A program made the position numbers and the translations under genes. From assembly GCA_031472005.1 (NCBI GenBank), contig PZJY01000001.1, positions 3,472,001 to 3,536,000 of the forward strand: a stretch of DNA of 64,000 nt. The letters are read 5' to 3'. The notes beneath the pieces are model-generated. The model was not told the origin of the DNA and did no database searches. It saw only the letters and a program-made list of their open reading frames with translations. This document shows, one piece after another, positions 24,603-37,029 of this stretch (positions are counted from its first letter, which is position 1; the number at the start of each line of letters is the position of its first letter). Source of the DNA: Tetracladium setigerum (Eukaryota; Ascomycota; Leotiomycetes; Helotiales).

Positions 24603-25299
24603 TTACGGTTCGGACGACTCTGCAGTCTCAACTTGTGGTACCTTATTCTTCCCATCAAAGAACGTATACTCCAGAGCATCCAGATCCAAGTCTTTAAAAG
24701 ATCTCACCTACCACCAATAAGTCAGTACCTAACTTTTTCGTACGTTGAAAGAATAAGAAGAGCAAAAGATAGGAGTTTTTCTCTTAGAGAAAAAAACATA
24801 AAAACTGAGGGCTCACATTCACAGCGATAACGTCCCTTCTCGGATCATTCTCACCAGGCTGGCCTGGCTCGCCCATCCTTAAATCAATCGCCAGACTACT
24901 TCCACACGTCTTACAGAACTTGTGAGAACGCTTCTTAGTATTCCACATGTACGTTCCTAGATTTTCAAGACCTGGATTTATACATTTACACATCAGCCAC
25001 TCAGGAAAATACAGTATATACCTAGGTAGGTAGGGGCCAATCTTTGACGGATGAGTGAGGATACCTCGAGTAAAAACGACATCTCGCCGGAGTGGATACA
25101 CGAGAAGATATCCATTTCTGGTGCATATCGAGCAGCTACACGTATTGATGGGATATTTGGGGAAGGCGTATTTCAAGGTGACTTCGAATTGGATGGCTCC
25201 GCACTGACATGAGGCTTTGTGGGTGGTTCGTTCGTCACCGGTATCTTCAACTGTCATGATTCCGTAATCGGTTGGACGGAGATTGCGTAGCGATGTCAT
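24603..25299 (-). CDS. GFA/CENP-V family zinc-binding protein
   Basis: Small zinc protein of the glutathione-dependent formaldehyde-activating (GFA) fold; fungal paralogs are abundant and mostly uncharacterised, so a thiol-adduct role is only a family inference. Three exons: 25299-25065, 24971-24817, 24707-24603; introns 93 and 109 bp; 164 residues. Zinc ligands are visible as CQCG near residue 30, TCSCSICTRNG and, after the intron, FCKTCGSSL. The last exon ends LEYTFFDGKNKVP-type tail, which the family shares. The first intron is a multiple of three and has no stop, so it reads through. An upstream in-frame Met at 25362 would add 21 residues; the 25299 Met fits family starts better. No frame breaks. 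Confidence 0.8.
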
Positions 25300-27216
25300 G
25301 GTAAAGAAGGTCTTTTCTTTCTCCAAAATTTGAAGAGCCGAAAGAGAAATATTACGAGGCAAAAGTGAACATACGAGCGGGATTTGGAGGAGGAGCTTTT
25401 ATGGGTTCTTGGAAGAAGCTCTTTCGATCAATCGGTGCAAAGACGCCCCGCCATTATTGGTGCTATATCCGTGGAAACAACTCATCTTATCTCATGATCT
25501 AGATAAATTTTGCCCTGTCGTCATGAGTAGCAAGTAGTGTTATATAAGTCTCCGGGTGAGTTTCTATAAGTCTCCGGACGATTCTTAGCCGAGAAGTCGA
25601 ATTGTTGGATCTGCGAGCCCACATAACACGAGATAATGAAAGTTTAGAATTGGCTGAGGTCCAAATGAATATGCTAAAAGTATCAGCCTAATACGTGATG
25701 GAATGATATTGAAAGGTAGTTGGTATTGTATCTATCAAAATGAAAATGCTTTGAGGAAATGCGAGTATGTTGGAGGTTGGTCTGAACATCGTCTATATCC
25801 TGGTGCGCGGATCATGCAGTCGTTGTGATTATTGTGGGGTTTGTGCAGGCATGGCTACAGTACGTAGTGCGGAGTACAGTAGTGAATGGGCATGTCATTG
25901 CATGGCTTCTAATTCTTCCTTTTGCCATTCTCACTCTTGAATTCTGCCAGTCGGCAATTAACAAATATCAGCAAGAACAACAACGAGTAGATGACGTACT
26001 AATGTGTTCGAACAGAGGGTAGCACTGTTCGAGTATTACATTACAAGCAGTACGGAGGCAAAACTTTGTCCGGAGGATTATCGCGCTGTTGAATGGGGAG
26101 TGCCAAAGTTCAAATCCCTAACAATCCCCGGAAGTCTCTCTTCAAACACAGCTTTGGATGGACGCGAGTTGGACTGAAACAAGCTCAACTCTTCGGGAAA
26201 AGTCTATGTGATGCTATTAAGGGGAGTGAACATTTTACGAAATACTTGAATGGCAGAGAACTATTGTATGAGAAAGGAAAGAAGACCTGTAATAGGCAAT
26301 GTGTGCCCTACTTTGATGAACACAGAAGCTGACTAAAAAAACATCAGGCCATTGGGATCAGGCCAAATCCCGATTATGTGAGCAAATAAGCTCACATTCT
26401 CCCGTGGAAACCACGGATTCCTGGAATGATTCAATGATATGGCGGGAATAAGACATGGGAGTCATAATTTTGAGCATTTGATATCCATGCTATCCCTGCC
26501 GTATCTGCGTCGCTGCTGGCGATCTCGAGATCTTGGGGATTTCGGGTGAAGTCGTTTGACCGAGAGAATATCACGGAGCTCGCAGCTGACCCTCAAAGAG
26601 CTTTCAGGACCACAAAAGACGAGGCTGAAGAATGCCAGAGCATCTTTGCAATTGGTCATCGCCCAAATTAGCTCTCAGGCAAGATATTTTGTCGGTACCG
26701 ACACATCGCATGACCCGCCCGATGCTTCCGTGTTCCTCCCAAAACAAGGGAGGGCTCAAGGCTGAGAGCGTCTTACGCTCGTAACTCTGGATTTGTATCT
26801 CCGGCCCATTACAAAAAAAAGCCAAATGAAGTTCGTGTTGAGTTTGACATTTCGTCTTTACCCTTCTTCTTATTGGTCCCAGGCTTGGTTATGTACTCCT
26901 TCATGTCCTGATTGTTGCAGCGCGTACTGCACCCGGATTATGCAAGCAGATATTGATAGGTCGTGCTTCACAGCCTTGTATGTCGCGAACCTCCTCGGCG
27001 AGTGTTACAGAGAAGGCTGGCCCTGGGAGGATGGCGTATAAGTGTTCTACTTCCTCCTACTCAGGCACTCCTTTTGTTACTTTTTCTCTTCACTTCTCTC
27101 TCAGAGACACAACCATCTCCATATCACATCACTACATCACAACTCCAGTCATATAGACTCCTTCCGAATACTCCATTCCAATCCCTTCCAACCACCACCA
27201 ACAACAAAACACCTCC
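25300..27216. other. Intergenic, divergent GFA / AOX region
   Basis: About 1.9 kb between divergent genes without a recognisable gene. The left part holds an ACAGTAC/GGAGTACAGTAG motif cluster near 25856-25880. The right end is CT-rich, as often seen before highly expressed fungal genes. Confidence 0.45.
27036..27042 (+). promoter_or_regulatory. Possible TATA element upstream of alternative oxidase
   Basis: GTATAAG lies about 175 bp upstream of the AOX start and is followed by a long CT-rich stretch typical of fungal transcription starts. Weak, position-based inference. Confidence 0.3.
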
Positions 27217-28389
27217 ATGTACGTCGCTCGAGCATCAACGCGAGTTCCCCTCACCAAGCAAACGGCAACACAATTCTCCAAAGCTGTTGCCAGCTTCGCT
27301 CAGTGCAATGGCCTCTCAACTAGCTCCGCAGGTCTGCGTATGAGCAACATGCACATCCAATCTACCCATCGAAGCTTCTCCTCAACCTCCCAGACCCGCC
27401 TGCGGGACTACTTCCCTGAACCAGAACATGGTCAAATCATCAAGACCAATCCAGCATGGGCACATCCAGAGTGAGTTCATCCCCTTTCGAACGCATAGCA
27501 AGGACCTTTCGCTGACCTCAATCTCCCTCTCAGATTCACGGAAGAGCAAATGACAAAGAACATCTACTTTGCTCACCGCGATCCCAAAGACTTCTCCGAC
27601 CGAGTCGCTCTCTTCATGGTTCGTACGCTTCGAACATTTACCGATATCGCAACTGGTTACAAGCATGATGTCGAAACCCCAGCCACGGCATCCTCGCCAT
27701 CCCCAGTCACCACCACCAAACCCTACGGAATGAGCGAAGCCAAATGGCTCACTCGTTTCATCTTCCTTGAATCCGTTGCCGCCGTACCAGGTATGGTAGC
27801 AGGCATGCTTCGTCATCTGCACTCCCTCCGTCGTCTTCAACGAGACAACGGATGGATCGAAACGCTGTTAGAGGAAGCATACAACGAACGAATGCATCTC
27901 CTAACATTCCTGAAGATGGCTGAACCAGGTTGGTTCATGCGATTTATGTGTCTGGGAGCCCAAGGTGTTTTCTTCAACGGCTTATTCGTCTCCTACCTTA
28001 TTTCGCCAAGAACAGTTCATCGTTTCGTCGGATATCTCGAAGAAGAAGCTGTTCTCACCTACACCCTTGCCATTGCCGATGTCGAGAAAGGCCATCTCCC
28101 CAAATGGGCAGATGAGAAATTCAAGATTCCAGACCTGGCAGTTGACTACTGGAAGATCCCCGAGGAGCAGAGAACCATGAGACATCTTCTGCTTTACATC
28201 AGAGCCGATGAGGCAAAGCACAGGGAAGTCAACCACACGCTCGGAAATTTGGACCAGAAGAAGGACCCAAATCCATACGTGAGTGAGTTCAGCACTACGA
28301 ATGGGGATGCAGGAAAGTTGAGGCCGACCAAAGGCATTGAGAATACTGGTGTGAAGCCAGTCGGTTGGGAGAGAGCGGATATAATTTGA
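27217..28389 (+). CDS. aox1: Mitochondrial alternative oxidase
   Basis: Cyanide-insensitive ubiquinol oxidase that transfers electrons from ubiquinol to oxygen at the matrix side of the inner mitochondrial membrane without proton pumping. Exons 27217-27470 and 27534-28389; the 63-bp intron joins AHPE to FTEEQM; 369 residues. The N-terminus is a basic, Ser/Thr-rich transit peptide ([15 protein letters not shown]...). The four di-iron motifs are present: [34 protein letters not shown] and [13 protein letters not shown]. The membrane-binding hydrophobic helices lie around [16 protein letters not shown]. Length matches fungal AOX. Such genes are commonly induced by respiratory-chain block; no specific regulatory site is shown. 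No frame breaks. Confidence 0.96.
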
Positions 28390-30643
28390 AAGCACAAAGA
28401 AGGGCATTAAGTGTACTGGTAGAGATGATACCATATTCGGGCTGCGTGGGATGGCGTTTTGCGGGGAGTTTTGCCTTGGCGTTCCTTCTTTGAAAAGTTC
28501 GACTATTAGGGTACAGGATTAGAAAACCCTCTTATTTTTAAAGACACAAAAACTGTTCCGACCATCGGTTCGTTCTTCTTTGTACAATTATATTGAATTC
28601 TACAGCGTTTTCATATTTGTTCTTCAAATTTCAGCATGGCAATTCTGGCGCATACCCGTATGAAGAATAGATTACAGGTACTTTTAGATAGATCTCCTAC
28701 TTGAGGATTCCCCACTCTCCACGGAATTTGGTGGATAGATAGCCATAAACAATCGAGGCTTCAAAGCTGAAAAATATATTGCTTCATAATTCATTTGTGA
28801 TTTCTTTATGCCTACAGTGAATTCAATCGGCAGAAGGTGGTTCAGACATCGAAGTGGACTTGTGTATCATGTCTCTGGATGAAGTACGCTAAGACAACAA
28901 ACACAAATGAACACCAGAATTTCTATCACAGATCTGCATCAGATAAAAAGAGATTGCTATATAGCCTGCTAGTGCGTCTATTCATCTTTGCTCTGCTCCA
29001 ACCCTCTCCATCCCTCAGCTTACAACAACAGAATCACAGCAAATTTGGAAAGCAAGCCTTCAAACTATAATCCTCTCTCTCTCGCGTGCACGTATCTACA
29101 ATCATACAGCCGTCCAAGTAAATGATCTGCTATATTAAATAGTAAATAGGCGAAGAAAGTGGTATTTGAACTGCGGAGCGATGCGACACAGACCGTAATG
29201 ATGGCGAGGAAGTTCGGCGAGCGAACGAGGGAAGTGGGATGGAGACGAGGTGGATTCATCCGTACATACTCACACCTAAGAATTTAAGAAAGGTGGTAGA
29301 GATATTAAAATCGAACTGGTTGACTGTTAGATCAAAGATCGCGACGAGGTCTATGTTTATGAGAAAGAGGGAGGAGTGTCCTGGAGACGACCGGTGTCAA
29401 GAGATATCCAGATCTTTCTTTTCTTGAACAAAGCAATACAGACAAGAAGATTACAGCTTTCGCACTAATTTCTCAGTCTTCTCTCCATGCGTTAGTTAGT
29501 ACATTCATTCTGATATGAATAACAGAACGGTGTTTGCGCAAAAATCTCATTGGAATTGTGTATTTCGCATGTCGAGACCCATCCACCTCAATCCGAACCC
29601 CAAGAATGAACTCACGCATCACCGAAGCAACCCGCACCCAACCACTACCAAAAAGCACCCCTAGAATCCTCACTATTCTCAAAACAGCCCTGTGAAGTTT
29701 AGCTACTGCTAGCGCCCTCCAATCTCTCGAAGCGAAGGAACAAACCCACGTTTCGCTTCGCTTGAACAACTGCTTCCCCCCTTAGTACTAAACCTAAATG
29801 CAAACATAGATACGGCATCTTTATAATTTAAAATAAGCCATGGTGTATTACACTCAGCTCGTCTGGTGCAATTGGCAATAGCTGCACTTCAAACAAAACC
29901 TATAAATACTATTATACCATAATTAGAAGATGGATGGAGTATTGGGGATTGCCCGAAACGGCCGCGGACACAGAACCAGTTAATGACTTTAAAAACCGCA
30001 GCGAGGGTTTCTAGTAGCCACCCCTGGGGTTGGCTATGAGTTTTGTCAATTTTTCTATCTTTCTAATGAACATTTTTTACTAAATCTTCAGGTTGCCTGG
30101 GTCGGGTATGCCAACGAGGAGGCGAATTTTTTCATACTCGCGGGTAAAGCAATCAGACGTGTATGTATGCGAACCTGGGGATTTTGTAATTTTATGGATT
30201 GTATTGATTTTTGAAAAGCAGAAACATTTTTGGGGTGAAGGTGGGTTGGATGGTCAATTGTGAAGTCAGCTCACCACCACCTACCTCCCAAACTAAGCAT
30301 ATATAATTCAGAGTCTGTTTGGAACGTTGATACATTTCATAGTCGCTACTATTAGTCTATCGATCCATTTCGCTGTCCAAAAATACACGGTAGTCGTGTC
30401 TCTCTTTCTCTCCTTCTTTCCAAAAAAACAACAAGTAAAAACGCCCATCGCTCCATCCCCACGCAGTACCATGCATGTAAGTAACGAAACCGCTCTGGAT
30501 GAAAGATCAGATTCAAACACTCACTCGACATCCACCTTTCTCTTTCTCTTTCCTCTTGCTTTATTACAATATATATCATCTTTTGTTGTTATTCACAATC
30601 TGATCCTTCTTATTCCTTCTCTCCTGTCTTCTCTGTCACCTCT
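28390..30643. other. Large intergenic region, no gene recognised
   Basis: About 2.25 kb between convergent AOX and DUF726 genes. Only short open frames with no family features. AT-rich from about 29760 to 30240. Confidence 0.5.
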
Positions 30644-33600
30644 TCAAGCAAACGTCATGCTAATCTCCTTCTCCTGTCCAAAATCATCATCATCTTCATC
30701 TGCCCATGCATTCCTCTCCAGATCCATACCACCTGACAGCGCATACCCACCACCAACGGCGCCAACGGCAGCGCCAAATCCCAATCCCAACCCAACAGGC
30801 GTAGTGACGCTACTTTTGAGCTCGGGCCTCTGGATGATAGCTGCTCTATCCACGGCCTCCTCTCGTGGGGGAACGAATATGGTTGCTGAGGTGTTGTAGT
30901 TGTAGCTGTAGCAGCAGCAGTAGTAGAAGGAGGCTTGTTGTCGTACAAAGGAGTAGTAGAAGACTTGTAGTTGTTGTACAGAGGAGTAGAGTTTCGCGGA
31001 GGTGTGTCATAAGCACTATCAAAGGTCATTTGAATTTCGTCTGATTCTCTGCCGCGAGGTTGATTGTCCAGGTTTCGCACAGGTGGAAGGTCTTCGTCAT
31101 AGCTGTCTTTCCGTGGTTGTGGGGAAGCATTGCTGGAAGTTCTGAAAGTGTTCATGGATACGGGTGCGGTGACGGAGCGAGTTCCCCGCAGAGGTTCACG
31201 GGACTGGTGATCGCCGGGGCGAGATCCAGCTTCATGGGCGGTAGGGTGGATTTAAGTTCCTTGACCTCAATCATCTCGCTCGCAAGTTCGGCTCTGATGG
31301 CTTCAACATCAAATAGCACCCCATCATTGTTACTTCCCGAGCCTCCATCGCCGTTCCTCTCCTCCACTTTACTCTCCTGGTAGGTTTCCCACTCTTTCTT
31401 CTCGACATTCTTCTTCTTCCTATTCCTGCCAAATAGGGAAAATTTGCCCTTGCCGCCTTTCTGTTTCTCTTCCTTCTCAAATGCCTTTCTTGCTTCTTCA
31501 ATTTCGTTGATCAGCTCACGTTGACGCTGGGCATGGTTCTCTGGATCTGGGTCCTCGATCTCGGTGAACTCATCTGACTCCACCATCCACCCAGCCTCAC
31601 GCAATAATCTCGGCATGGCGGTTCGATAGGCCATGTGCCCAGGCACCAAATCCGTGACATTGAGGTTCTCTAGACCTAAGATATTCTCTACTGGCGCAAG
31701 ACCTGCAACTCTGCTGATACCACCACTGGTAAGTCGGAAAAGGTAGCCCAGAATCCAATCATTAGTTGCATAGCCGTTGACAAAACGACCAGCAACAACA
31801 GAGCGTGCCTTCAGATATTCATCTCGCGTTGCCACCATGGGTGAACCAAACAGGTAGACATTCTGAACAAGGCCAAATGCACCTTTTCGTGCAAGCTCCT
31901 GGAGACAGGAGAAAATGACACGAGATCCCAGTGAGTAGCCTACAAAGGTGACGGGCCGTGTGCCAAGATTGCGATCAATTAAGGAATCTGCTAGAATAAG
32001 TCCTGCCATGCTGGCTCGATCTAGAGACACACTCCAAGGGTTATCAATGAGGTATGAAAGCTTGGTAAGAACAACGGGAAGTTGAAGGGCAGCCATCAAA
32101 GTCATAAGAATCGTGCTGCCTAGAACTTGTTGAAGACCAGACGTCAAAGCCTATGCAGTATTAGTGAGTTGGTAAATCGACCAGAATGAACGCGTAAATA
32201 CCTCTGTGGCAAGAATGTTGATAGTATCTCCCATACTTCTCAACATTTCTGGTTCCCAAAGAACCGAGTAAATATCTCCCATTATGGGATCAACGGTACT
32301 ATACGGTAATCGAACATCATCGACTTTTCCTGTCATCCACCCGGAGACTGTAATGATCAAGTTGACTCGTTTGTTGTTATGCAGAGGCCTATACTCAAAA
32401 GTCTTGACGGCTCCCGTTCTTCGATTTGCGGCGCGCACAGCAATAACACCACCAGAAGTGGCGGCAGCAGAGGTGATGATGGCTGCACCACCTGCACCAG
32501 CAAGAAAACCACTTGTACCGGCAACTCCAATGGTTGTGAAGCCAGCAGCAAGTCCAGCTCCAATGAGAGGTGCCAGAAGTCCCGCAGAAAGACCAATAAC
32601 AAGGCCACCGCCTACTGTCGCTAGACCCATCATCATGTAACGTTTCTTGAGTGCTGCTTTTCTTCGGGTCTCCTTGTGATCGTCCTCGTTCCAGTTCTCT
32701 TTCTCGGCAGCTTGCTGCATCTCTAGAGCATCTGTCACACGTTTCTCAAACCGGCATATCTCAAGCCAGTCAATCGACATACTCTTGCCTACCTTCTCAA
32801 GCAGAACTCTCGAGCGGGCGTCATATATTGAGTCTGAGATGAGGACCAAAAACAGGTCACAAAGAACAGTCCATCTCAGATCAATATCAAGATCTGCAGT
32901 GGTGGGAAGCTGTGAGGGAAGCTGGACTTCTGGTAAATCCTTTCCTTCATGTTTTTCATACGGTGGTGGCACTCCTTTGACTGGTTCTTCCTCGAAGGGA
33001 GGCGGAAGCGTGTGTGAGGGTTTAGGCGATGAAATAGATGGCCTTGAGGAAACCGATCCTCGAGAAGATTCAGGCTCAACCGTGTCAGAGGAGTCTTTGG
33101 CCATGGGATTTTTGACTCGCGCGTTCTGCATCAGTACGGGAGTCAAATCTGCTGGGATAACATCGTGCTCCGCCAATTGTTCAATCATAATCTGCTCGGC
33201 AGTGGTAACGTCCATGTGGCTATACAAGCGTAACATCATCTTTTGACTCCACATCTTTAAAGCTTCTGCTGAGAGAAGAAGACTCTTTTTGGTTCCCTGG
33301 TACTGATAATTTTTTCTGCATCAGCCAGCATACCAGCTAGAATCAACCGAGTCATGCCAACATATGCAATCTTTTGCCCTTCTGTCAAGAGATCTTTTGT
33401 CGCCTGCATTTGTGATAGCGCATCTCGCGTCTCTTCATCTTCTTCCTCTCCCGCTCCAGTATATCCCTGAGCTTGCTTGAACAGATATTGAGTATTTTCA
33501 TCCAGACTCGTAGCAGATTGAGCATCTTCATCGAGCTGAACTCTGGTGTACCCTCTTCCTGCCCCTCCGAGTGCTGCATATGGATCGTTTCCGTCATCAG

Positions 33601-34532
33601 ATTCCGCTGCTTCTTTGGCAATTAACTTATTATCGTCGTCATAAATATCATAAGGTGCATATGATGGCATTTCCTGCCACTCATCTTCCTCGTCTTTCTT
33701 CACTTCGGGTTCCTTTGCAAGTGCGTGTTGATGCGACCATTCCGACACCTGTTGGCCCGTTGAGGGCTTCCCATGTGTATGCCCATTTGTGGGATCCTTC
33801 GGAACGGCTTCTTTGATATCTTGTTTCGGCTCCTCTTCTTTAACAAGAACTGGAGGTTCCCCTTTCACAATTTCCTCCTTTACTGGTTCTTTCTTTATGT
33901 CCTCTGCATATTCGACTTTTGGCCGGAGCTCTTTGGAAACGATTTCTTCGGATGGTGGCTTAATAGAAGTCTCTGGGATTCGATTTTCGGCGGGAGCTCC
34001 TTAGATTCGGTTTCGTCGGATGGTGGCTTGATAGAAGTCTCTGGGGATTCAACGGGTTTCTGTGGTTTGCGTAGCGGGGTCGATTGTCGACTTCGAGGGT
34101 GGGTGTCGACTCTCGAGTCCTAGGAGCAGGTGTCGATTCTCGAGTTCTGGGAGCGGGTGATGATCGCGCATTAGAGAACTGGTCATCGTCGCTATCACTC
34201 TCCGGTTCGTCCTCCCCCCTCTCCCTTCTCTCCCTCCGCTCCCTCTTCGCCAACCTATATTCCGCTTTGGCTTGTTCCTGCTCCTCCCTAGATTTCTCAT
34301 TGATCTTTTTCACTATACTGGCCACCTTGCCTGCTTGGTCTTGTTCCTCCGCCGTCTGCCCCGTAAGTGATCGCTTGACCGCATGTTTCTTGACCGGTAA
34401 TCCAAAATCATCCCGTTCAACCTCCTCTGCTGCTACAGCAGGCTTCTGCACATCAGTTCCATTGATCTCTGCCGGGGCAGGAATAGCAGCATCGGCCTTT
34501 TCTGTGTTGTTGGCTTCGGACTCCTGGGCCAT
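30644..34532 (-). CDS. DUF726/TMCO4-family alpha/beta-hydrolase membrane protein, five frame breaks
   Basis: Homolog of human TMCO4 and yeast YFL034W (MIL1), an alpha/beta-hydrolase-like protein with a Gly/Ala-rich membrane hairpin; biochemical role unclear. Exon 1 is 34532-32202 and exon 2 is 32150-30644, with a 51-bp intron (GTATTT...CATAG). Family blocks: LLTEGQKIAYVGMTRL, KMWSQKMMLRLYSHMD, LAEHDVIPADLTPVLM, the hairpin GLLAPLIGAGLAAGFTTIG, VSGWMTGKVDD and the nucleophile elbow VGYSLGSRVIFSC. The tail is KSSVTTPVGLGLGFG and an acidic end. Frame breaks, each equal to one missing base, lie near 34097-34099, 33975-33977, 33265-33275, 31200-31202 and 30851-30856. Adding five bases makes 3843 nt, a multiple of three (1280 residues). 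A 23-codon internal duplication spans about 33920-34060. Confidence 0.8.
33920..34060 (-). repeat. Internal tandem duplication in the DUF726 gene
   Basis: Two copies of a segment encoding PETSIKPPS(D/E)E...SKEL(P/R)PK lie head to tail. Their DNA period is 68 bp (GATGGTGGCT at 33951 and 34019), although the protein unit is 23 codons (69 bp). One copy has GGG at 33975-33977 where the other has GGGG at 34043-34046. Confidence 0.8.
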
Positions 34533-35979
34533 GTTGACTCCTCTCCTTGTCGACCGTCTACCTAGGTAGTAGTGTGCACTCCCTCTCCTTAGATCATTCC
34601 ATGCAAAGCTTGGATCGCATAGAACTTGGGGTTGTCGGTTAGGTGATGGCACGAAAGCTTCAACAACAAATTCATGCTGTCGTCCAGATCGGCAATTGCG
34701 CAAGTGATGAATGACCTTTGTTTCGCTGATGAACGTTGACAGGGGTTACGCAGGACCGTGGTGGTCGGATATTCGGTGGAGAAACACTAATAAAAGATGC
34801 CGAGTTTGGCGGGGTGGGTGTTCTCTCTCGCTGTCGTCCCTGAATTGATTGATTGATTGATTGATCTTGGGTTACTTGCTCCAAAGTGTCACGAACCAAC
34901 GTTACAAAACATCAGAGAAAAGACTAAAGTCTTAGGTGCCTTACATCTAGCGACGGGCGGCCAACAACTTGAGACCCAACCTGGCTGTTCGGGAGATTTC
35001 TACAGTCTAGTACCTGCTTTTAGACACAAATCATCGCATGCAGCAGCTGGTATCAATTTCCTCTTACACCACTGACATCAAACCACGCGTTTTGAAAAAG
35101 CCATCTGCGTATAAAACAGATATTTTAGCTTTCTCGTCTAGGGGGCGAGGGAGGGATTTCCCTGGATCCCAAAAAGCATTCTTTACTTTTATCTCCTACA
35201 AACAACGGATTGGCGTTCTTGGCAGAGGTTCTCTTGCCAACGGGAGACCTGAATTCGCGACCCTAGTTGCTAAGAACGCCAATCCGTGTTGAAGGAGATA
35301 CCAGAGGGGATCTTCTTTCATCATTCTTTTGACTCGTCACTCCGACGGAAAACGATTTTACACCGAGCTAGTAATCTCGTAATGAGTATGCTTGAGCCTG
35401 AAGGTTGATATGATAGTAGTATCCTATCCAGACACAAGACTTGTATAGGAGGCAAACGGAGTAGGGAAGCTGGTATCACAAACACGAGCTTCGTACTTTT
35501 TGTATACTTCTTAGTAGATGTTAAGGAACGGGAATATAAAAGAGATTTGAAACAGGATTTCAAAATCGTAAGTCACAAACAGTGAATCACATTACAATGC
35601 ACCTTAGTCTCCCCATTTCCATTCTAACTCGGACGGATTCCGAGCTGATATATCATCATCATTACTATCATAAATTGTTTTGCAAGCGCTGCTTGTTCAC
35701 GAGAATATATTGTACCTTACCAACCTACTTACTTGATCTCACCAATCAGGAATGAAATGGAAAATGTTTCCTTCCTTTCCCAAACCGCAGCTTTAAATCC
35801 ATGATATAGTAGAGAGCAATTCAATTACACGTTTTTTCTGTTTTCATCCCATGACTAATTATGGGTATCAAATATAGTAACAATCAACCTATATAGAGCT
35901 TTTTTTTAAAGTACCCCATTACACCATTCCTGATTCCAAAGACTCCTTGCAATGATCGCATGCATAATGTTCATGTGCT
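34533..35979. other. Intergenic, contains a hairpin element
   Basis: No protein gene recognised. It holds the DUF726 promoter (with an ACCTAGGTA palindrome near 34559), a TTGA/TTGATTGA run near 34848, and a 111-bp inverted repeat at 35190-35300. Confidence 0.5.
35190..35300. repeat. 111-bp inverted repeat (MITE-like or hairpin element)
   Basis: The inner arms ACGGATTGGCGTTCTT (35205-35220) and its complement (35272-35287) are perfect over about 16 bp, and the outer arms TATCTCCT.CA extend the match imperfectly to about 30 bp. A loop of about 50 bp lies between. No target-site duplication is clear. It could be a small non-autonomous transposon or a transcribed hairpin. Confidence 0.65.
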
Positions 35980-37029
35980 TCAGTCGCTATCACCTCCTTC
36001 CACTGCTTCAGCTGCTTCCGTTTCTCCACCCTGAGTAGTAGACTTGTGCTTTCTCTTTCGCTTCCTTTTCGCACCAGTTTCTACCTCGCCGCCTTCCGCC
36101 GTATCCAGAGATTCTGCAACGATTTCTTTCTCCTTCTTACCCTCCTTCTTTGAAACCGCAGCCACACCCTCTCCTTCAACCTTCTTCTTCGCCTTCTTCA
36201 CCGCCAATGGATTCGGCCCCTTCACCCCCCTTGCAACCTTCCTCTTTTTCGCCTCACCACCCTCTCCCTTCTCCGCCCGATCTTCCTCCCTCTCCCTCTT
36301 CAAACTCCACTCCCCCTCTTCAACCCTTCTCTAAACTTCCCCCTCTCCTCTCTCTCCCTATTCTCCACACTCGCATCTGCCATCGGCTCCATAATCATCA
36401 CACTCCTATTGATATACACCAACGGCACGCCCAAAATGCCCCTCATCTTCTTTCGCGTCTCTAAATCCTGGCTGGCAACGACATAGCGATGTTTGTTGTT
36501 TTTGTTGTTCTTGGGGTCGACGACAGAGGTAAGGCATGTTTCGGTGGAGAGCGGTTCGGGGTAGTCGGAGGGGAGATGGCCACATCGACGACGTTCATAG
36601 GTTTTGGCTTTGTCGATTAGGAAGGAGACGCCGGGTTCTGAGGAGGCAGCGTAGAGATGGCGCATAGAGCATTGGGTTATCACTGGAGAGGTGGGTTGTC
36701 AGAACAATAGGTTCTCTCAAGGATAGAAAGGGAAGAGTTGGAAAACGTACTAGGCTTTACCTCTCCTTGAAGCGTTCGTTCTAATCCTCCGACTAAATCC
36801 ATCTTGAATTTATCTGCATCGCGAAGCATTCCCGCATCGACTATTTTAACCTCCCAATTAGTATTTCATTGCCTCAATTGGTAAAGTCGTTTAAGTAAGG
36901 TCATTTTTTGCTCCTGGGAGAAAAAGGAAGGGAGCACATACCAAGAACTTGATAAGGTTCACGAAATCCGAAGTTTAGCTGGTACTGCTGCATCAGCTTG
37001 CGATATTGTTTTGAGCGTTTGATCTTCAT
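35980..37029 (-). CDS. UTP23: rRNA-processing protein UTP23 (PIN-domain, SSU processome)
   Basis: Nucleolar PIN-domain protein needed for early 18S rRNA maturation and snR30 release; it is essential in yeast. Exons: 37029-36942, 36840-36751, 36682-35980; introns 101 and 68 bp. It begins MKIKRSKQYRKLMQQYQLNFGFREPYQVL, then VDAGMLRDADKFKMDLVGGLERTLQGEVKPMITQCSMRHLY-type PIN core, a zinc-finger-like C/H segment (ERRRCGHLP..PLSTETC) and RYVVASQDLETRKKMRGILGVPLVYI. The C-terminal half is Lys/Glu-rich with GPNPLAVKKAKKK, as in UTP23. Near 36311-36330 one base seems missing (REGL to EEGEWSLKRERE). Adding it gives 882 nt, or 293 residues. Identity is firm; the break is probably a sequence error. Confidence 0.88.

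Noticed and set aside
18141..25299. A biosynthetic cluster (GH5, flavocytochrome, membrane protein, GFA)
   Set aside because: No backbone synthase, transporter or regulator nearby; the genes look unrelated.
30644..34532. Programmed ribosomal frameshifting as cause of the DUF726 breaks
   Set aside because: Five events in one gene, with no shared slippery heptamer or downstream structure, would give almost no full protein; missing bases are simpler.
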